From positions 1 through 64,000 of the forward strand of contig CAZJQP010000003.1 in the NCBI GenBank assembly GCA_964548225.1: a DNA stretch of 64,000 nt, given 5' to 3'. The DNA comes from CALMEH01 sp964548225 (GTDB lineage Bacteria; Acidobacteriota; Blastocatellia; Pyrinomonadales; Pyrinomonadaceae). How positions within the stretch are numbered: position 1 is the stretch's first letter; each line of letters begins with the position of its first letter. The position numbers and the translations under genes are program-made. The notes beneath the pieces are model-generated. The model saw nothing but the letters and a program-made list of their open reading frames with translations. It ran no database searches and was not told the DNA's origin. This document shows, piece by piece, positions 51,832 to 60,569 of the stretch.

Positions 51832-53019
51832 TTAGTCTTCATCACTTAACGTATTACTTAAAGCATATTCAAGAATTCTTAAAGTATCTTCTTCGATTTG
51901 CGGGTCTTGAAGCCAGAAGCAAACAAACTCCCTCGCAGACCTTGATAGTTTGCTGTAACTTTTATCATCTAACGCTACACATTCATTGAGTTTATCTCGC
52001 CACACAGTGCCATTATCAATTGGCAGATCCCATCCGACTCCTTTCTCTTTTAACTCCAACCACGGTGTTTTATTACTAATAATCAGAGGACAGCCTGCCG
52101 CCAATGCTTCAAGAAAAACGTGTCCGAAATTTTCACCCAAAGTAGGTAGAATAAAAAAATGATAATTTAGAAGTGTCTCGGAAACCTGTTCGTGTGGAAT
52201 CGTTCCTTTTGCTTCAATTTTAATGTTATCAGGTAGTTTATTAATTATTTGAATACATTCCTGCCAGTATTTTTCATCTTCCAAAGGACCGTAAATATCA
52301 ATTACCAGTTTCCCCTCGATACCTTTCAGATTTTCCAAAAGCCACTTAAAATTTTTTTTTGCAGAAAATCTTGAAAGAAAGACCATTTTTGCTTCTCCAA
52401 TTTGTTTTTCCGGTTTTCGTTGCTGTTCGTAATTGGGAAAAATCGTTTTTGGCGACAAATCCGCGGCAATAAATATTTTTCCGCCTTTGCCTTTTACTTT
52501 TTCAATTTCTGCTTTTTCAAGTTCGTTTGAAGCCTTCCAGACAATATTGTTATACAAATTCATAATCGAAGAAAACCTCATATATAATTTTTTTTTCCCG
52601 GCTTTCAAACTCAATGCGCCTTCGGAAAGTTCACCACACGGAGCAACAATCACATTTGATTTTTTAATTCGCCCTAACTTCCTTAGTATCAACATATATA
52701 TAGCTAAAGTTGCGAAATAACTGTTAGTATAAAGGACATCCGGATTGACTTCGGAAATAAGTTCGTGTAATTTCGAGATTTTTATTTTATCTTTCGGCAA
52801 ATAATATACTTGTGCGTTTTCAAATTTATTCCATCTGTCAATTTTGACGGTTTTATAAGTTTCCTTATCAAGTGGACCGTCGTGATCCCGTGTTACTATA
52901 AAAAAATCGAATTTTTTGTAAAGGCGTTCTACCATATTTACAATGGTTCGCATACCGCCGCCGCTTTTATAACCGGGCAGATAATAATCGCTGAGAATCA
53001 AAATTTTCGGTTTATTCAT
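51832..53019 (-). CDS. GT4-family glycosyltransferase
   Basis: The protein has 395 residues of GT-B fold: an N-terminal LILSDYYLPGYKSGGGMRTIVNM and C-terminal GENFGHVFLEALAAGCPLII donor-binding block, with FLSRFSAKKNFKWLLENL between. The acceptor and sugar are unknown; the locus suggests it elongates the repeat unit. The C-terminus overlaps nothing; the 5' end overlaps the next glycosyltransferase gene by 8 bp. The body is unusually lysine-rich. Confidence 0.87.
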   Translation of the reverse strand: MNKPKILILSDYYLPGYKSGGGMRTIVNMVERLYKKFDFFIVTRDHDGPLDKETYKTVKIDRWNKFENAQVYYLPKDKIKISKLHELISEVNPDVLYTNSYFATLAIYMLILRKLGRIKKSNVIVAPCGELSEGALSLKAGKKKLYMRFSSIMNLYNNIVWKASNELEKAEIEKVKGKGGKIFIAADLSPKTIFPNYEQQRKPEKQIGEAKMVFLSRFSAKKNFKWLLENLKGIEGKLVIDIYGPLEDEKYWQECIQIINKLPDNIKIEAKGTIPHEQVSETLLNYHFFILPTLGENFGHVFLEALAAGCPLIISNKTPWLELKEKGVGWDLPIDNGTVWRDKLNECVALDDKSYSKLSRSAREFVCFWLQDPQIEEDTLRILEYALSNTLSDED

Positions 53020-54013
53020 CAGATTTTTCGGTTATTTCACGATATAAATTTTCAAATTGTTTGACAATTATTGAAGCATTGTAACGCTTTACATTTTCAA
53101 TGCCTTTAGCAATTAATTTTTCACGGAAATCCGAATTTTCAATTATTTTCAAAATTCCTTCACGGATATTTTGCGGATCGTGCGGACTTACCAAAAATGC
53201 TGCACCACCGGCAACTTCACGCATCGGACTTAAATCACTTGTAACTACAGGTGTGTTCATTGCTTGTGCTTCGATAATCGGCAATCCGAAGCCTTCATAC
53301 GTTGAACAAAAAGCAACTATGTCGGCGGCGCGGTATTCTTCTTCGATTTCATCATCTTCCAAATTAAAAGCATTTGAATATTTGATGTTGCAATTTTTCA
53401 ATTTTGAAATCAGATTTTCTTCAAGTTTCCCAATAATTCTAAGATTGCAATTTATGCCTTCTATTGCTTTTATCAGATTATTTAAATTTTTATTAGGCGA
53501 AGTTCCGATTTGTAAAATTGTCGGACAATCTTTATTAAATTCGTTTTTATTCGGCTTCTTAAATTCACGAAGAGGATTTTCAATTAGCCTGATTTTTTCT
53601 TTGGAACAATTCGTTTGCTCGATTATTTCATTTTTTGTCTTTTCTGAAATTGCAGTGATATATTTTAACTTCTTTATCGGCAAATCCAAAAATAATTTTT
53701 TGATTAAATATCTCCGAAAACCGCTTCGAGTATGTAAAAAGCCTAAATCGTGAATGGTTAAAACCGTTCTATTTCGAGGTAAAACAAGCGAAATATAATG
53801 AATATGTCCGGTTATGTGAAAAATATCTGCCGAGCTTTTACGAAAAAACAATAAATTTTTGATGATGTCAGCAAATCCATTTCCGAACGGCATTTGTTGG
53901 AATGAAAATTCGTAGTTTTCTTTTGAAAGATTTTCGGCTATTTGTCTGAAAACTTTTTCGATACTTACGAATTCCCAAAATTTCCTTTCGATATAAAGTA
54001 TCTTTTTTTTCAT
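53012..54013 (-). CDS. GT4-family glycosyltransferase
   Basis: The protein has 333 residues. Its GT4 C-terminal half is clear: TILQIGTSPNKNLNNLIKAIEG, then VAFCSTYEGFGLPIIEAQAMNTPVVTSDLSPMREVAGGAAFLVSPHDP. The N-terminal half is short and lysine-rich, so the acceptor domain is small. It overlaps the heptose kinase gene by four bases. Substrate cannot be set; mannosyl- or heptosyl-type transfers are common in such enzymes. Confidence 0.87.
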   Translation of the reverse strand: MKKKILYIERKFWEFVSIEKVFRQIAENLSKENYEFSFQQMPFGNGFADIIKNLLFFRKSSADIFHITGHIHYISLVLPRNRTVLTIHDLGFLHTRSGFRRYLIKKLFLDLPIKKLKYITAISEKTKNEIIEQTNCSKEKIRLIENPLREFKKPNKNEFNKDCPTILQIGTSPNKNLNNLIKAIEGINCNLRIIGKLEENLISKLKNCNIKYSNAFNLEDDEIEEEYRAADIVAFCSTYEGFGLPIIEAQAMNTPVVTSDLSPMREVAGGAAFLVSPHDPQNIREGILKIIENSDFREKLIAKGIENVKRYNASIIVKQFENLYREITEKSDE

Positions 54014-54993
54014 AAAATTAACGACATTCTTTCGAGTTCTGCTTTAAGTTTCTCAAATTCTATTGCCGTTGTTCCAACTTCGCGCACAACTAAACCGGCA
54101 GCAATATTTGCCAATTTTGCCGCTCCTAATAAACTCACCCCGGCAGCAACCGCAACGGCAATCACCGCAATTACCGTATCGCCCGCGCCTGTAACGTCAA
54201 AAACATTTCTGGCAAGTGCTTCCAGATAATGTTTTTCACCGTTTTTTTGCAAAAGCGTCATTCCCTTTTCGCCTTGCGTAATTAAGATTGCATCGAGTTC
54301 GGATTCATCTAAAATTTTATTTCCGGCTTTGGAAATCAAATCAATTTGGTTTTCATCAAAACCTGAGGCTTCGACGGCTTCTTTGAGGTTCGGAGTCAAA
54401 ACAGTTGCCCTTTTATATTTTGAAAAATTCTTTCCTTTGGGATCAACCAAAACAATTTTTCTTTCCGCGACGCACTTCGTTATCAGACGCGCAAGAAGAT
54501 TGTCAGTCAAAAAACCTTTGGCATAATCGGAGATAACAATTATTTGAAAATCATCGAGCAAAGGTAATAGTTTTTGAAAAACAGTTTCTGCCTCTGTATC
54601 CGAAATAGGTTGTTTTGTTTCTTCATCAATTCGCGCAACGTGTTGGTGATGTGCAATTATGCGGGTTTTTGTGGTTGTTCGGCGATTTTCAAATTCAATA
54701 ATTTCAGAAGAAATTTGCTTTTCTTCAAGTAAATGCCTAAATTCATCAGATTCTTTATCTTTTCCGCAAATGCTGAAAAGAAAAGGTTTTGCACCTAAAC
54801 CGGCAATATTTGCAGCAACATTCGCCGCGCCCCCGAGAACGGAACTTATTTTTTCGACATTGACAATCGGCACAGGGGCTTCGGGCGAAATGCGGCTGAC
54901 TTTTCCCCAGAAATATTTGTCCAACATAACGTCGCCGACGACTAAAACCTTTACTTCGTTAAATTGTTCGATTAAATTATTTAATTGCGGCAA
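54010..54993 (-). CDS. rfaE1: D-glycero-beta-D-manno-heptose 7-phosphate kinase (RfaE1 domain)
   Basis: The protein has 327 residues of the PfkB/ribokinase fold: VGDVMLDKYFWGKVSRISPEAPVPIV, GGAANVAANIAGLGAKPFL, and the catalytic NVFDVTGAGDTVIAV. This is the first half of the usual HldE fusion; here it stands alone, the second half being fused to GmhA in the next gene. It phosphorylates heptose 7-phosphate at C1 in ADP-heptose synthesis for LPS inner core or other glycans. It overlaps the following glycosyltransferase gene by four bases. Confidence 0.92.
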   Translation of the reverse strand: MPQLNNLIEQFNEVKVLVVGDVMLDKYFWGKVSRISPEAPVPIVNVEKISSVLGGAANVAANIAGLGAKPFLFSICGKDKESDEFRHLLEEKQISSEIIEFENRRTTTKTRIIAHHQHVARIDEETKQPISDTEAETVFQKLLPLLDDFQIIVISDYAKGFLTDNLLARLITKCVAERKIVLVDPKGKNFSKYKRATVLTPNLKEAVEASGFDENQIDLISKAGNKILDESELDAILITQGEKGMTLLQKNGEKHYLEALARNVFDVTGAGDTVIAVIAVAVAAGVSLLGAAKLANIAAGLVVREVGTTAIEFEKLKAELERMSLIL

Positions 54994-55016
54994 AATTTAT
55001 TCGCGGACAAGTAATT

Positions 55017-56030
55017 CTAAACTTTATCCTTCAACCTCTCGTCAATTATTTCACACCAAATGTGAGCAATAGTAATATGCGCTTCTTGTATTCTAGCAGT
55101 TCTTTCGGCAGGAATTAAAATGCACTTATCGCAGAGCGAGGCAAGTTTCTTCCCTTTCGCGCCCGTCATTCCGATAATTTTACAGCCTCTTTTTCTTGCA
55201 GACATTACTGCTGAAATGACATTCGGCGAATTCCCGCTTGTGCTAATGGCGATTAAACAATCTCCTTCGACAGCGAGAGCTTCGACTTGGCGTGCAAAAA
55301 TACGCTCGAAACTATAATCGTTTGCAAGCGCAGTCAACGCAGAAGTGTCGGTCGTCAGAGCGATTGCCGGAAGTCCGCGGCGTTCGGTTTCGTATCTGCC
55401 GACAAATTCCGCCGCCAGATGTTGCGCGTCCGCTGCGCTTCCGCCATTGCCGCAAATCAACACTTTTTTACCTTTTTGGAAAGTTTCAAAAATCAATTCG
55501 GCACATTCTTCTATAGTTTCGGAAGTTTCCGAAATCACTTTGCGAAAAACTTCCAAATGTTCATTTAATGTATCAATCGTCAAGCGGCGATTTTTGATTC
55601 TTTCTTCGCGTTTCTCGACTTTTCGAATTTTTTCAACAATCGAAGTCGAAGAATAACCTGTTTTCAGTGGCAGAGAATAAACTTCCCCACCGTTTTTGCG
55701 AACAAAATCCGCACCGATAATTTCATCAACTGCCCAATCGCCGCCTTTTATCAAAACATCGGGTTTAATTTCTTCAATCAGTTTTTCGGGTGTAAGTTCA
55801 TCAAAAATGCGAACTTCATCAACGGATTTCAACCCTGAAAGCACTGCCGCACGGTCATTTTCATTGACAAACGGACGATTTTCGCCGCGAATCGCACGCA
55901 CGGACTTATCGCTGTTAATTCCGACAATTAAATATGTGCCGAAACCTTTCGCTCGTTCGAGCAAATCAATATGCCCGGCGTGCAAAATATCGAAACAGCC
56001 GTTTGTAAAGACAATTTTATTTTCAACCAT
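55017..56030 (-). CDS. Fusion of heptose-1-phosphate adenylyltransferase (RfaE2) and sedoheptulose 7-phosphate isomerase (GmhA)
   Basis: About 337 residues from the ATG at 56030 (a TTG at 56042 is possible). Residues 1-135 are the RfaE2 nucleotidyltransferase: FTNGCFDILHAGHIDLL (HxGH), VGINSDKSVRAIRG, and DVLIKGGDWAVDEIIGADFV. Residues about 155-335 are a SIS-fold GmhA: ICGNGGSAADAQHLAAEFVGR, ALTTDTSALTALAND and IGMTGAKGKKLASLCDKC. GmhA converts sedoheptulose 7-phosphate to heptose 7-phosphate and RfaE2 makes the ADP-heptose, so the fusion holds the first and a late step of one pathway, with the RfaE1 kinase next door. The rarer pairing is notable. Confidence 0.9.
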   Translation of the reverse strand: MVENKIVFTNGCFDILHAGHIDLLERAKGFGTYLIVGINSDKSVRAIRGENRPFVNENDRAAVLSGLKSVDEVRIFDELTPEKLIEEIKPDVLIKGGDWAVDEIIGADFVRKNGGEVYSLPLKTGYSSTSIVEKIRKVEKREERIKNRRLTIDTLNEHLEVFRKVISETSETIEECAELIFETFQKGKKVLICGNGGSAADAQHLAAEFVGRYETERRGLPAIALTTDTSALTALANDYSFERIFARQVEALAVEGDCLIAISTSGNSPNVISAVMSARKRGCKIIGMTGAKGKKLASLCDKCILIPAERTARIQEAHITIAHIWCEIIDERLKDKV

Positions 56031-56856
56031 TTTTATAAGCAATTAAAAGCCTCTGAAATTCGAGTTCTTCATCATATCGAGCATCAAAACCTTTAAATCT
56101 TTCAAGCTGAAAATTGCCGAAACCGTGTTGCCCGACGATTTCACAATATTTTTCTTCTGTCCGCCCGAAACAATGGAGACCGTAATTATATTTTAGCTTG
56201 CCTTTTATTGAATTATCTTTTTCCCAATCTGCTTCACTTTTCCAGACATCGTTCGGCATTTGAATATGAAGTAATAATTTTCCGCCTTTTTTCAATTTTC
56301 GGCGGCAATTTGCCAAAATTAAATTCAAAACTTCGTCGGTGAGATGCTGAACGACGGCATAACTATAAACAGCATCTGCCGATTCATCAGGAATCTTGCT
56401 CAAGCCTTCATCATCTGCCCGCAAATATTCGATATTTTCCGCCGCATTTATAACTTTCGCACACGCCAGCGCACCGGAAGAAATATCTATTGCATAGATT
56501 TTTTTGACATAATCCGAAGCAATTTTTGCAATAAAACCGGGTCCGCAGCCGTAATCAAGCACAGTAAAATCTTTTTCCAGATGCGCTTTGAGAAGTTTTT
56601 CAAAGATATTGATACGCGATTCTCTGACTGATTCAAACGAGGCTTCGAGAACTTCCTTTTGGCTCATATTTCGATATTCGGGAAGTTCGGTAATAAAATA
56701 GTGCGGACTCATCGAAACAAATCGCAAAGCCCACAATCTTTTCTTTGGTTCGGGAACTCGCGCCAGAAATTTTTCAATCCATTTCGCGCCTAAAAAATTC
56801 TGCGGCTCTTTCCCAAGCGTCAAGCCCCATTTCATTACATTTAAAAGTTTGCTCAT
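56023..56856 (-). CDS. Class I SAM-dependent methyltransferase
   Basis: The protein has 277 residues. The SAM-binding motif is VLDYGCGPGFIAKIASD, followed by IYAIDIS and YAVVQHL. The first 90 residues are helical. The target is probably a sugar or lipid-linked intermediate, given its place in the polysaccharide locus. Its stop overlaps the start of the fused heptose gene by 8 bp. A 349-bp gap lies upstream. Confidence 0.85.
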   Translation of the reverse strand: MSKLLNVMKWGLTLGKEPQNFLGAKWIEKFLARVPEPKKRLWALRFVSMSPHYFITELPEYRNMSQKEVLEASFESVRESRINIFEKLLKAHLEKDFTVLDYGCGPGFIAKIASDYVKKIYAIDISSGALACAKVINAAENIEYLRADDEGLSKIPDESADAVYSYAVVQHLTDEVLNLILANCRRKLKKGGKLLLHIQMPNDVWKSEADWEKDNSIKGKLKYNYGLHCFGRTEEKYCEIVGQHGFGNFQLERFKGFDARYDEELEFQRLLIAYKNG

Positions 56857-57165
56857 TTATTTAAAATAATCGTCCACGAAGTTATGCGGAATCAACCACT
56901 TTTGTCTTAATAAGGCGAAGAAACCAAACGGTTTTGCCGCTATTTATTCAAGTTGCTCCTCCGAAAAAGCAAAATGTAAGTTTATTATTCAGCTAAATTA
57001 TTTGCAATCTGTGAGGCGCACAGGTTTTCGGATTTTGCTTTGTTGCAAGATTTCAGAGGCGAAATTGAATTACAGATGAATTGCCTAATTTCGATTTACT
57101 TTAATCAGTAGACGAAAACAGTTTGTTTTGTATATTTGCCTCCGAAGGCATAAAGATTTTACTAA
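56857..57165. other. Gene-free gap in the polysaccharide locus
   Basis: About 310 bp with no convincing reading frame on either strand. Minor hairpins are visible (GCCTCCGAAGGC near 57138; CGAAATT...AATTTCG near 57060-57095). It could contain the promoter of the methyltransferase/heptose operon. I recognise nothing else in it. Confidence 0.5.
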
Positions 57166-57206
57166 AAGCTATCTCAAAAAAATTGAATATTGTTTTGAGA
57201 TAGCTT
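57166..57206 (-). terminator. Terminator after the Wzy-like gene
   Basis: AAGCTATCTCAAAA pairs with TTTTGAGATAGCTT around a 13-nt loop; the right arm reaches the stop codon of the polymerase gene at 57206. A T-run follows on the minus strand. Confidence 0.75.
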
Positions 57207-58735
57207 CAAGTCTTGGTCTTGCGGCTTTTTCCGGTAAGGAAATTGACCAACAATAAACACAACACCAAAACAAAAATCGTTCTGATTACCGAAGGAAAAA
57301 TTACCGCATAAAACGCTTCGTAGGAAACAACTGTGAGAAGCGGAAAATATGCGATTTTTTTCCAGATTGCCGGATTTGGCGTGTCAATCAAAGTGGCATA
57401 AATTAACCGCAGGTAAATTCCCAATGCCATCATTCCGAGCGGAATACCAATAACTCCGAAGTTTCTCAATAAATCTGCAAACGGCGAGATGGCAAATGAA
57501 TTTTCGCCGTAATTGAAATACAAATCACTATATGCCCGCGGGTCTGATGTCGGCGGTTTGTCCGCCCAAAAAAAGCGTGGAATAAATGATGTGTAAAGGT
57601 CGTTCAGAATATTGTTTTCAAGCCCATAACTCGCTTCATAAGGCGCGAGTTTTTCGTAATTGGCAACCACAACGGCGACGGAACTCAGATTTTCCAGACG
57701 GTCGGCAAGAGCCTGTGCGCTTTGTCCGGCAACATTTACCGGATCTTCTTTGGAAAGATAATCGAGCGTTGCGCCAATTTGCCCCATATAATCGCCTGTG
57801 TTCATTCGTGCTTCCGAACCTTTGATGTTTCGGAATGTCGTGCCGTAAGTGATTCCGATTATAATTGCCAGAAATCCAACTGTCCCGAAAATTACCGCCG
57901 TTTTCAATTTTAAGCGTCTGCCCGAATAGAGAAACGCCATTGCTATCGGCATCAAGCCCATAATCAAACTGCCGCGGCTTCCCATTAAAGCCATTCTGAG
58001 CGGTAGAAAAACTATTAAAATAACGAGTATTATGTAATAAAGTCCGTCTTTTTGTTTCGTTTGGAAAATTGCCAGCCAAAGTAAAACCGTGCCTGCAGTC
58101 AAAAAGATTTGCAGAAAAAACAGCGTGCCATCGAAAATACCGACATCAATATTTCTCTGAAAACCAAGAAGTCCTTGAACAAATCCTAAGATGTTCATCC
58201 CGATTCCGATTAGCAAAAGCAAAATGCCCGGAAGCCAAACGTTGTCCGGCTCCCAATTCCATTTCGGCAAACGCGGCTCGATTTTTTCAGCCAAATATTT
58301 GCCGACGGGAAGAAAATATCCGACCGTTAAACCGATAACCCCAATCGAAATATAAACCAGCGTGAGCGGAATATTATATTCCTGATCTTCGATAAATGTC
58401 AGAAAATATGGATTTACCCAACCAAATGCGATGATTATTCCACCAACCACAAACGCCGGAAGCAAATAACTCCAAGCCGCAAACACCAACGGATTGAACA
58501 AATCGAATTTGCTGACATAAAAAAAATAAATGCTCGGTGCAACCACACAAATTCCCAGCAAAATCACCCACGGCAACAAATAAATCCCGTGCATCGTTCT
58601 ACCGAAATCATTGTCAATCCATATAAAGCCCAAAACCGTCAAAAGGACTAAGCTCCAAAGAATAACAATTGGAACAACTAAATTATTTCTAACCGAATAA
58701 TCCTGTCGGATAAAATTTTCTCTGTTTGTTGCCAT
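57206..58735 (-). CDS. O-antigen/oligosaccharide repeat-unit polymerase (Wzy-like)
   Basis: The protein has 509 residues with about 12-14 membrane helices, long cytoplasmic loop in the middle (residues 300-400) and a charged C-terminal KSRKTKT tail. It shows the general Wzy/O-antigen polymerase topology with the conserved arginine and long periplasmic loops, but the motif resemblance is weak, as usual for this family. It would link repeat units in the periplasm. It is preceded on the other strand by the divergent FkbM gene; the 158-bp gap holds a repeat-built hairpin. Confidence 0.75.
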   Translation of the reverse strand: MATNRENFIRQDYSVRNNLVVPIVILWSLVLLTVLGFIWIDNDFGRTMHGIYLLPWVILLGICVVAPSIYFFYVSKFDLFNPLVFAAWSYLLPAFVVGGIIIAFGWVNPYFLTFIEDQEYNIPLTLVYISIGVIGLTVGYFLPVGKYLAEKIEPRLPKWNWEPDNVWLPGILLLLIGIGMNILGFVQGLLGFQRNIDVGIFDGTLFFLQIFLTAGTVLLWLAIFQTKQKDGLYYIILVILIVFLPLRMALMGSRGSLIMGLMPIAMAFLYSGRRLKLKTAVIFGTVGFLAIIIGITYGTTFRNIKGSEARMNTGDYMGQIGATLDYLSKEDPVNVAGQSAQALADRLENLSSVAVVVANYEKLAPYEASYGLENNILNDLYTSFIPRFFWADKPPTSDPRAYSDLYFNYGENSFAISPFADLLRNFGVIGIPLGMMALGIYLRLIYATLIDTPNPAIWKKIAYFPLLTVVSYEAFYAVIFPSVIRTIFVLVLCLLLVNFLTGKSRKTKT

Positions 58736-58744
58736 AAACTTAAG

Positions 58745-58789
58745 GATTAAAGATTAAAGATTCGGTTTTTCAAACTTTAATCTTTAATC
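58745..58789. repeat. Hairpin with arms of GATTAAA repeats
   Basis: GATTAAAGATTAAAG (58745-58759) pairs perfectly with CTTTAATCTTTAATC (58775-58789). It sits between the divergently read Wzy-like and FkbM genes, where no transcript should end, so a terminator role does not fit. The arms, like those at 7840 and 29794, are built of short direct repeats. Confidence 0.7.
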
Positions 58790-58933
58790 TAGAGTAGTTG
58801 GAAAAAACGGTTTATGTCAAAAATCGCATAAATTCAAAGATTATCGGTTGCGATTTCTGGACGATATTTATTCAATCAATTACACTCTTTATTTGTGCGC
58901 TTTGCCGATTTCAGCAACATTTTTATAAAAACA

Positions 58934-59824
58934 ATGGATTTAATCAGAAAACTCATTCGCAGCTATACTTTTTATTCTCCGATAAATAAAGGTAAATACC
59001 GCTTGTCCGAAACCGCCATAAAATTGTCGGGCAAAATGATGGAGGAAACTCCGATAAAAACCAAAGACAATCGAAATCTGCTTTTCCCCACCAAAAATGC
59101 TTCGTATAGATTTGTCTATTTTATCGGCGAATATGAACCGACTATCACAAATATTTTCCGAAAACTCATTAATTCCGGCGATGTTTGTTTGGACATCGGC
59201 GCAAATGTCGGCTGGTTCACAACGCTTTTTCAAAAATTAGTCGGCGAAACCGGAGCAGTTCACGCTTTTGAACCGATTCCGCAAACTTTTGCAATGCTTT
59301 CAAAAAACGCGGCGGCAAACAAAACTTCCGATAACATTTTTCTCAACAATCTGGCTTTGGGTGATGTCGAGAAAGTCATTGACCTGCATCTTTTCCCCGA
59401 TTTGCCCGACGGACACGCTTCGATTTCGACTTTTGAACATCAAAATTTTGAGACTTTTCCCTGTCCGATGATTACGCTCAATAATTATTTGAAAGATAAA
59501 AATATCAAAAACGTAAATTTCGTCAAAATTGACATCGAAGGCGCGGAATTGATGATGCTCAAAGGCGCAGACAAACTATTCGAGCAAAATGTGCCGCCGA
59601 TTTTTGAAATTGAGATGGCTCTGGCAACTTCAAAAGGCTTCGGTTATGTGCCGAACGATTTGATTGAATTTTTGAAGTCGAAAGCTGATTTTGATTTTTA
59701 CGCGATTGACGAAATAAATGGAAAAATCGAAAAAATCTCAGGCTTTAAGCCGGACGACATCGGTGCAAATGTTTTGTGTCTTCCGCAAGGCTTCGATATG
59801 TCAAAACTTAACGAATTTCTTTAA
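58934..59824 (+). CDS. FkbM-family methyltransferase
   Basis: About 296 residues from the ATG at 58934 (a GTG at 58895 would add 13). The SAM site is VCLDIGANVGWFTTLFQKL, then VHAFEPIPQTFAMLSKNAA, and the FkbM hallmark NVFKIDIEGAELMML-like VNFVKIDIEGAELMMLKGADKLF near residue 205. These enzymes methylate hydroxyls of sugars or secondary metabolites. It is the only plus-strand gene in the polysaccharide locus and converges, with a 4-bp overlap, on the methyltransferase gene downstream. Confidence 0.88.
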   Translation: MDLIRKLIRSYTFYSPINKGKYRLSETAIKLSGKMMEETPIKTKDNRNLLFPTKNASYRFVYFIGEYEPTITNIFRKLINSGDVCLDIGANVGWFTTLFQKLVGETGAVHAFEPIPQTFAMLSKNAAANKTSDNIFLNNLALGDVEKVIDLHLFPDLPDGHASISTFEHQNFETFPCPMITLNNYLKDKNIKNVNFVKIDIEGAELMMLKGADKLFEQNVPPIFEIEMALATSKGFGYVPNDLIEFLKSKADFDFYAIDEINGKIEKISGFKPDDIGANVLCLPQGFDMSKLNEFL

Positions 59825-60495
59825 TTCGATTTTAAACCGCAAACCGCAATCACGCCATCACTCAACTGCGGCGAAATTTTTACGCTGACATCATTCACTA
59901 AATTATAAATCCAACGATTAAACGGACGATGTTCCGTGCCGATGTCGTAAAAATAAAACTCTTTTACTTCCAAATTTGCCCTTTTGACAATCAATTTCAA
60001 AGTTTTGTATGAAAAATAATAGACGTGGTCAGGATGAACGGGTTCGTTTTCGCCGCCTCTTCCGCGAAGCCCGTAAATCAAAAAACGATATGCCGAATAT
60101 GCGTTAATTGTTGTAATCACGAGCTTTGTTTCTTCATTCATAAATCTTTGAATGCCCTTTAAAAAAAGTCCGGGATTGTTCAAATGCTCAATCATTTCGC
60201 CGGCTATGATGACATCAAATGTTTCATTAAGGCAAACTTCTTCGAGTTTTTCCAAATCAGCTCGAAAAAGATTTTTTGTGCCTTGTTTTTCCAAAATATC
60301 AATTCCTTCTTGGTCAAAATCAAAACCGTAAAGTTCTTTTGCAATATTTTGAAGGTCAAAATGCAAAAGCATTTCGTTATCAATCGAATCCTGTGTGTAT
60401 GGATAATTCGTGCAGCCGAGGTGCAAAACCTTTTTTCCTGCGCTGATTTTTTTGATAAACTCAACTCTCTGAACAAGTTCTATTTTCTTCGACAT
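59821..60495 (-). CDS. Class I SAM-dependent methyltransferase
   Basis: About 224 residues from the ATG at 60495; a GTG at 60546 gives 241. The SAM motif is KVLHLGCTNYPYTQDSID, followed by the LFRADLEKLEE and IIAGEMIEHLNNPGLFLKGIQ blocks of methyltransferase-type-11/12 enzymes. The target is probably a sugar or a lipid-linked glycan. The two closely overlapping genes at 59821-59824 converge, which prevents a shared terminator. Confidence 0.83.
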   Translation of the reverse strand: MSKKIELVQRVEFIKKISAGKKVLHLGCTNYPYTQDSIDNEMLLHFDLQNIAKELYGFDFDQEGIDILEKQGTKNLFRADLEKLEEVCLNETFDVIIAGEMIEHLNNPGLFLKGIQRFMNEETKLVITTINAYSAYRFLIYGLRGRGGENEPVHPDHVYYFSYKTLKLIVKRANLEVKEFYFYDIGTEHRPFNRWIYNLVNDVSVKISPQLSDGVIAVCGLKSN

Positions 60496-60569
60496 CTTTT
60501 CTCTGTCAAAACCCGAAGCCGTATCGAAGGGTTGTTTAGCTCTCACTACCGATTCGGGTTCTAAATAAA

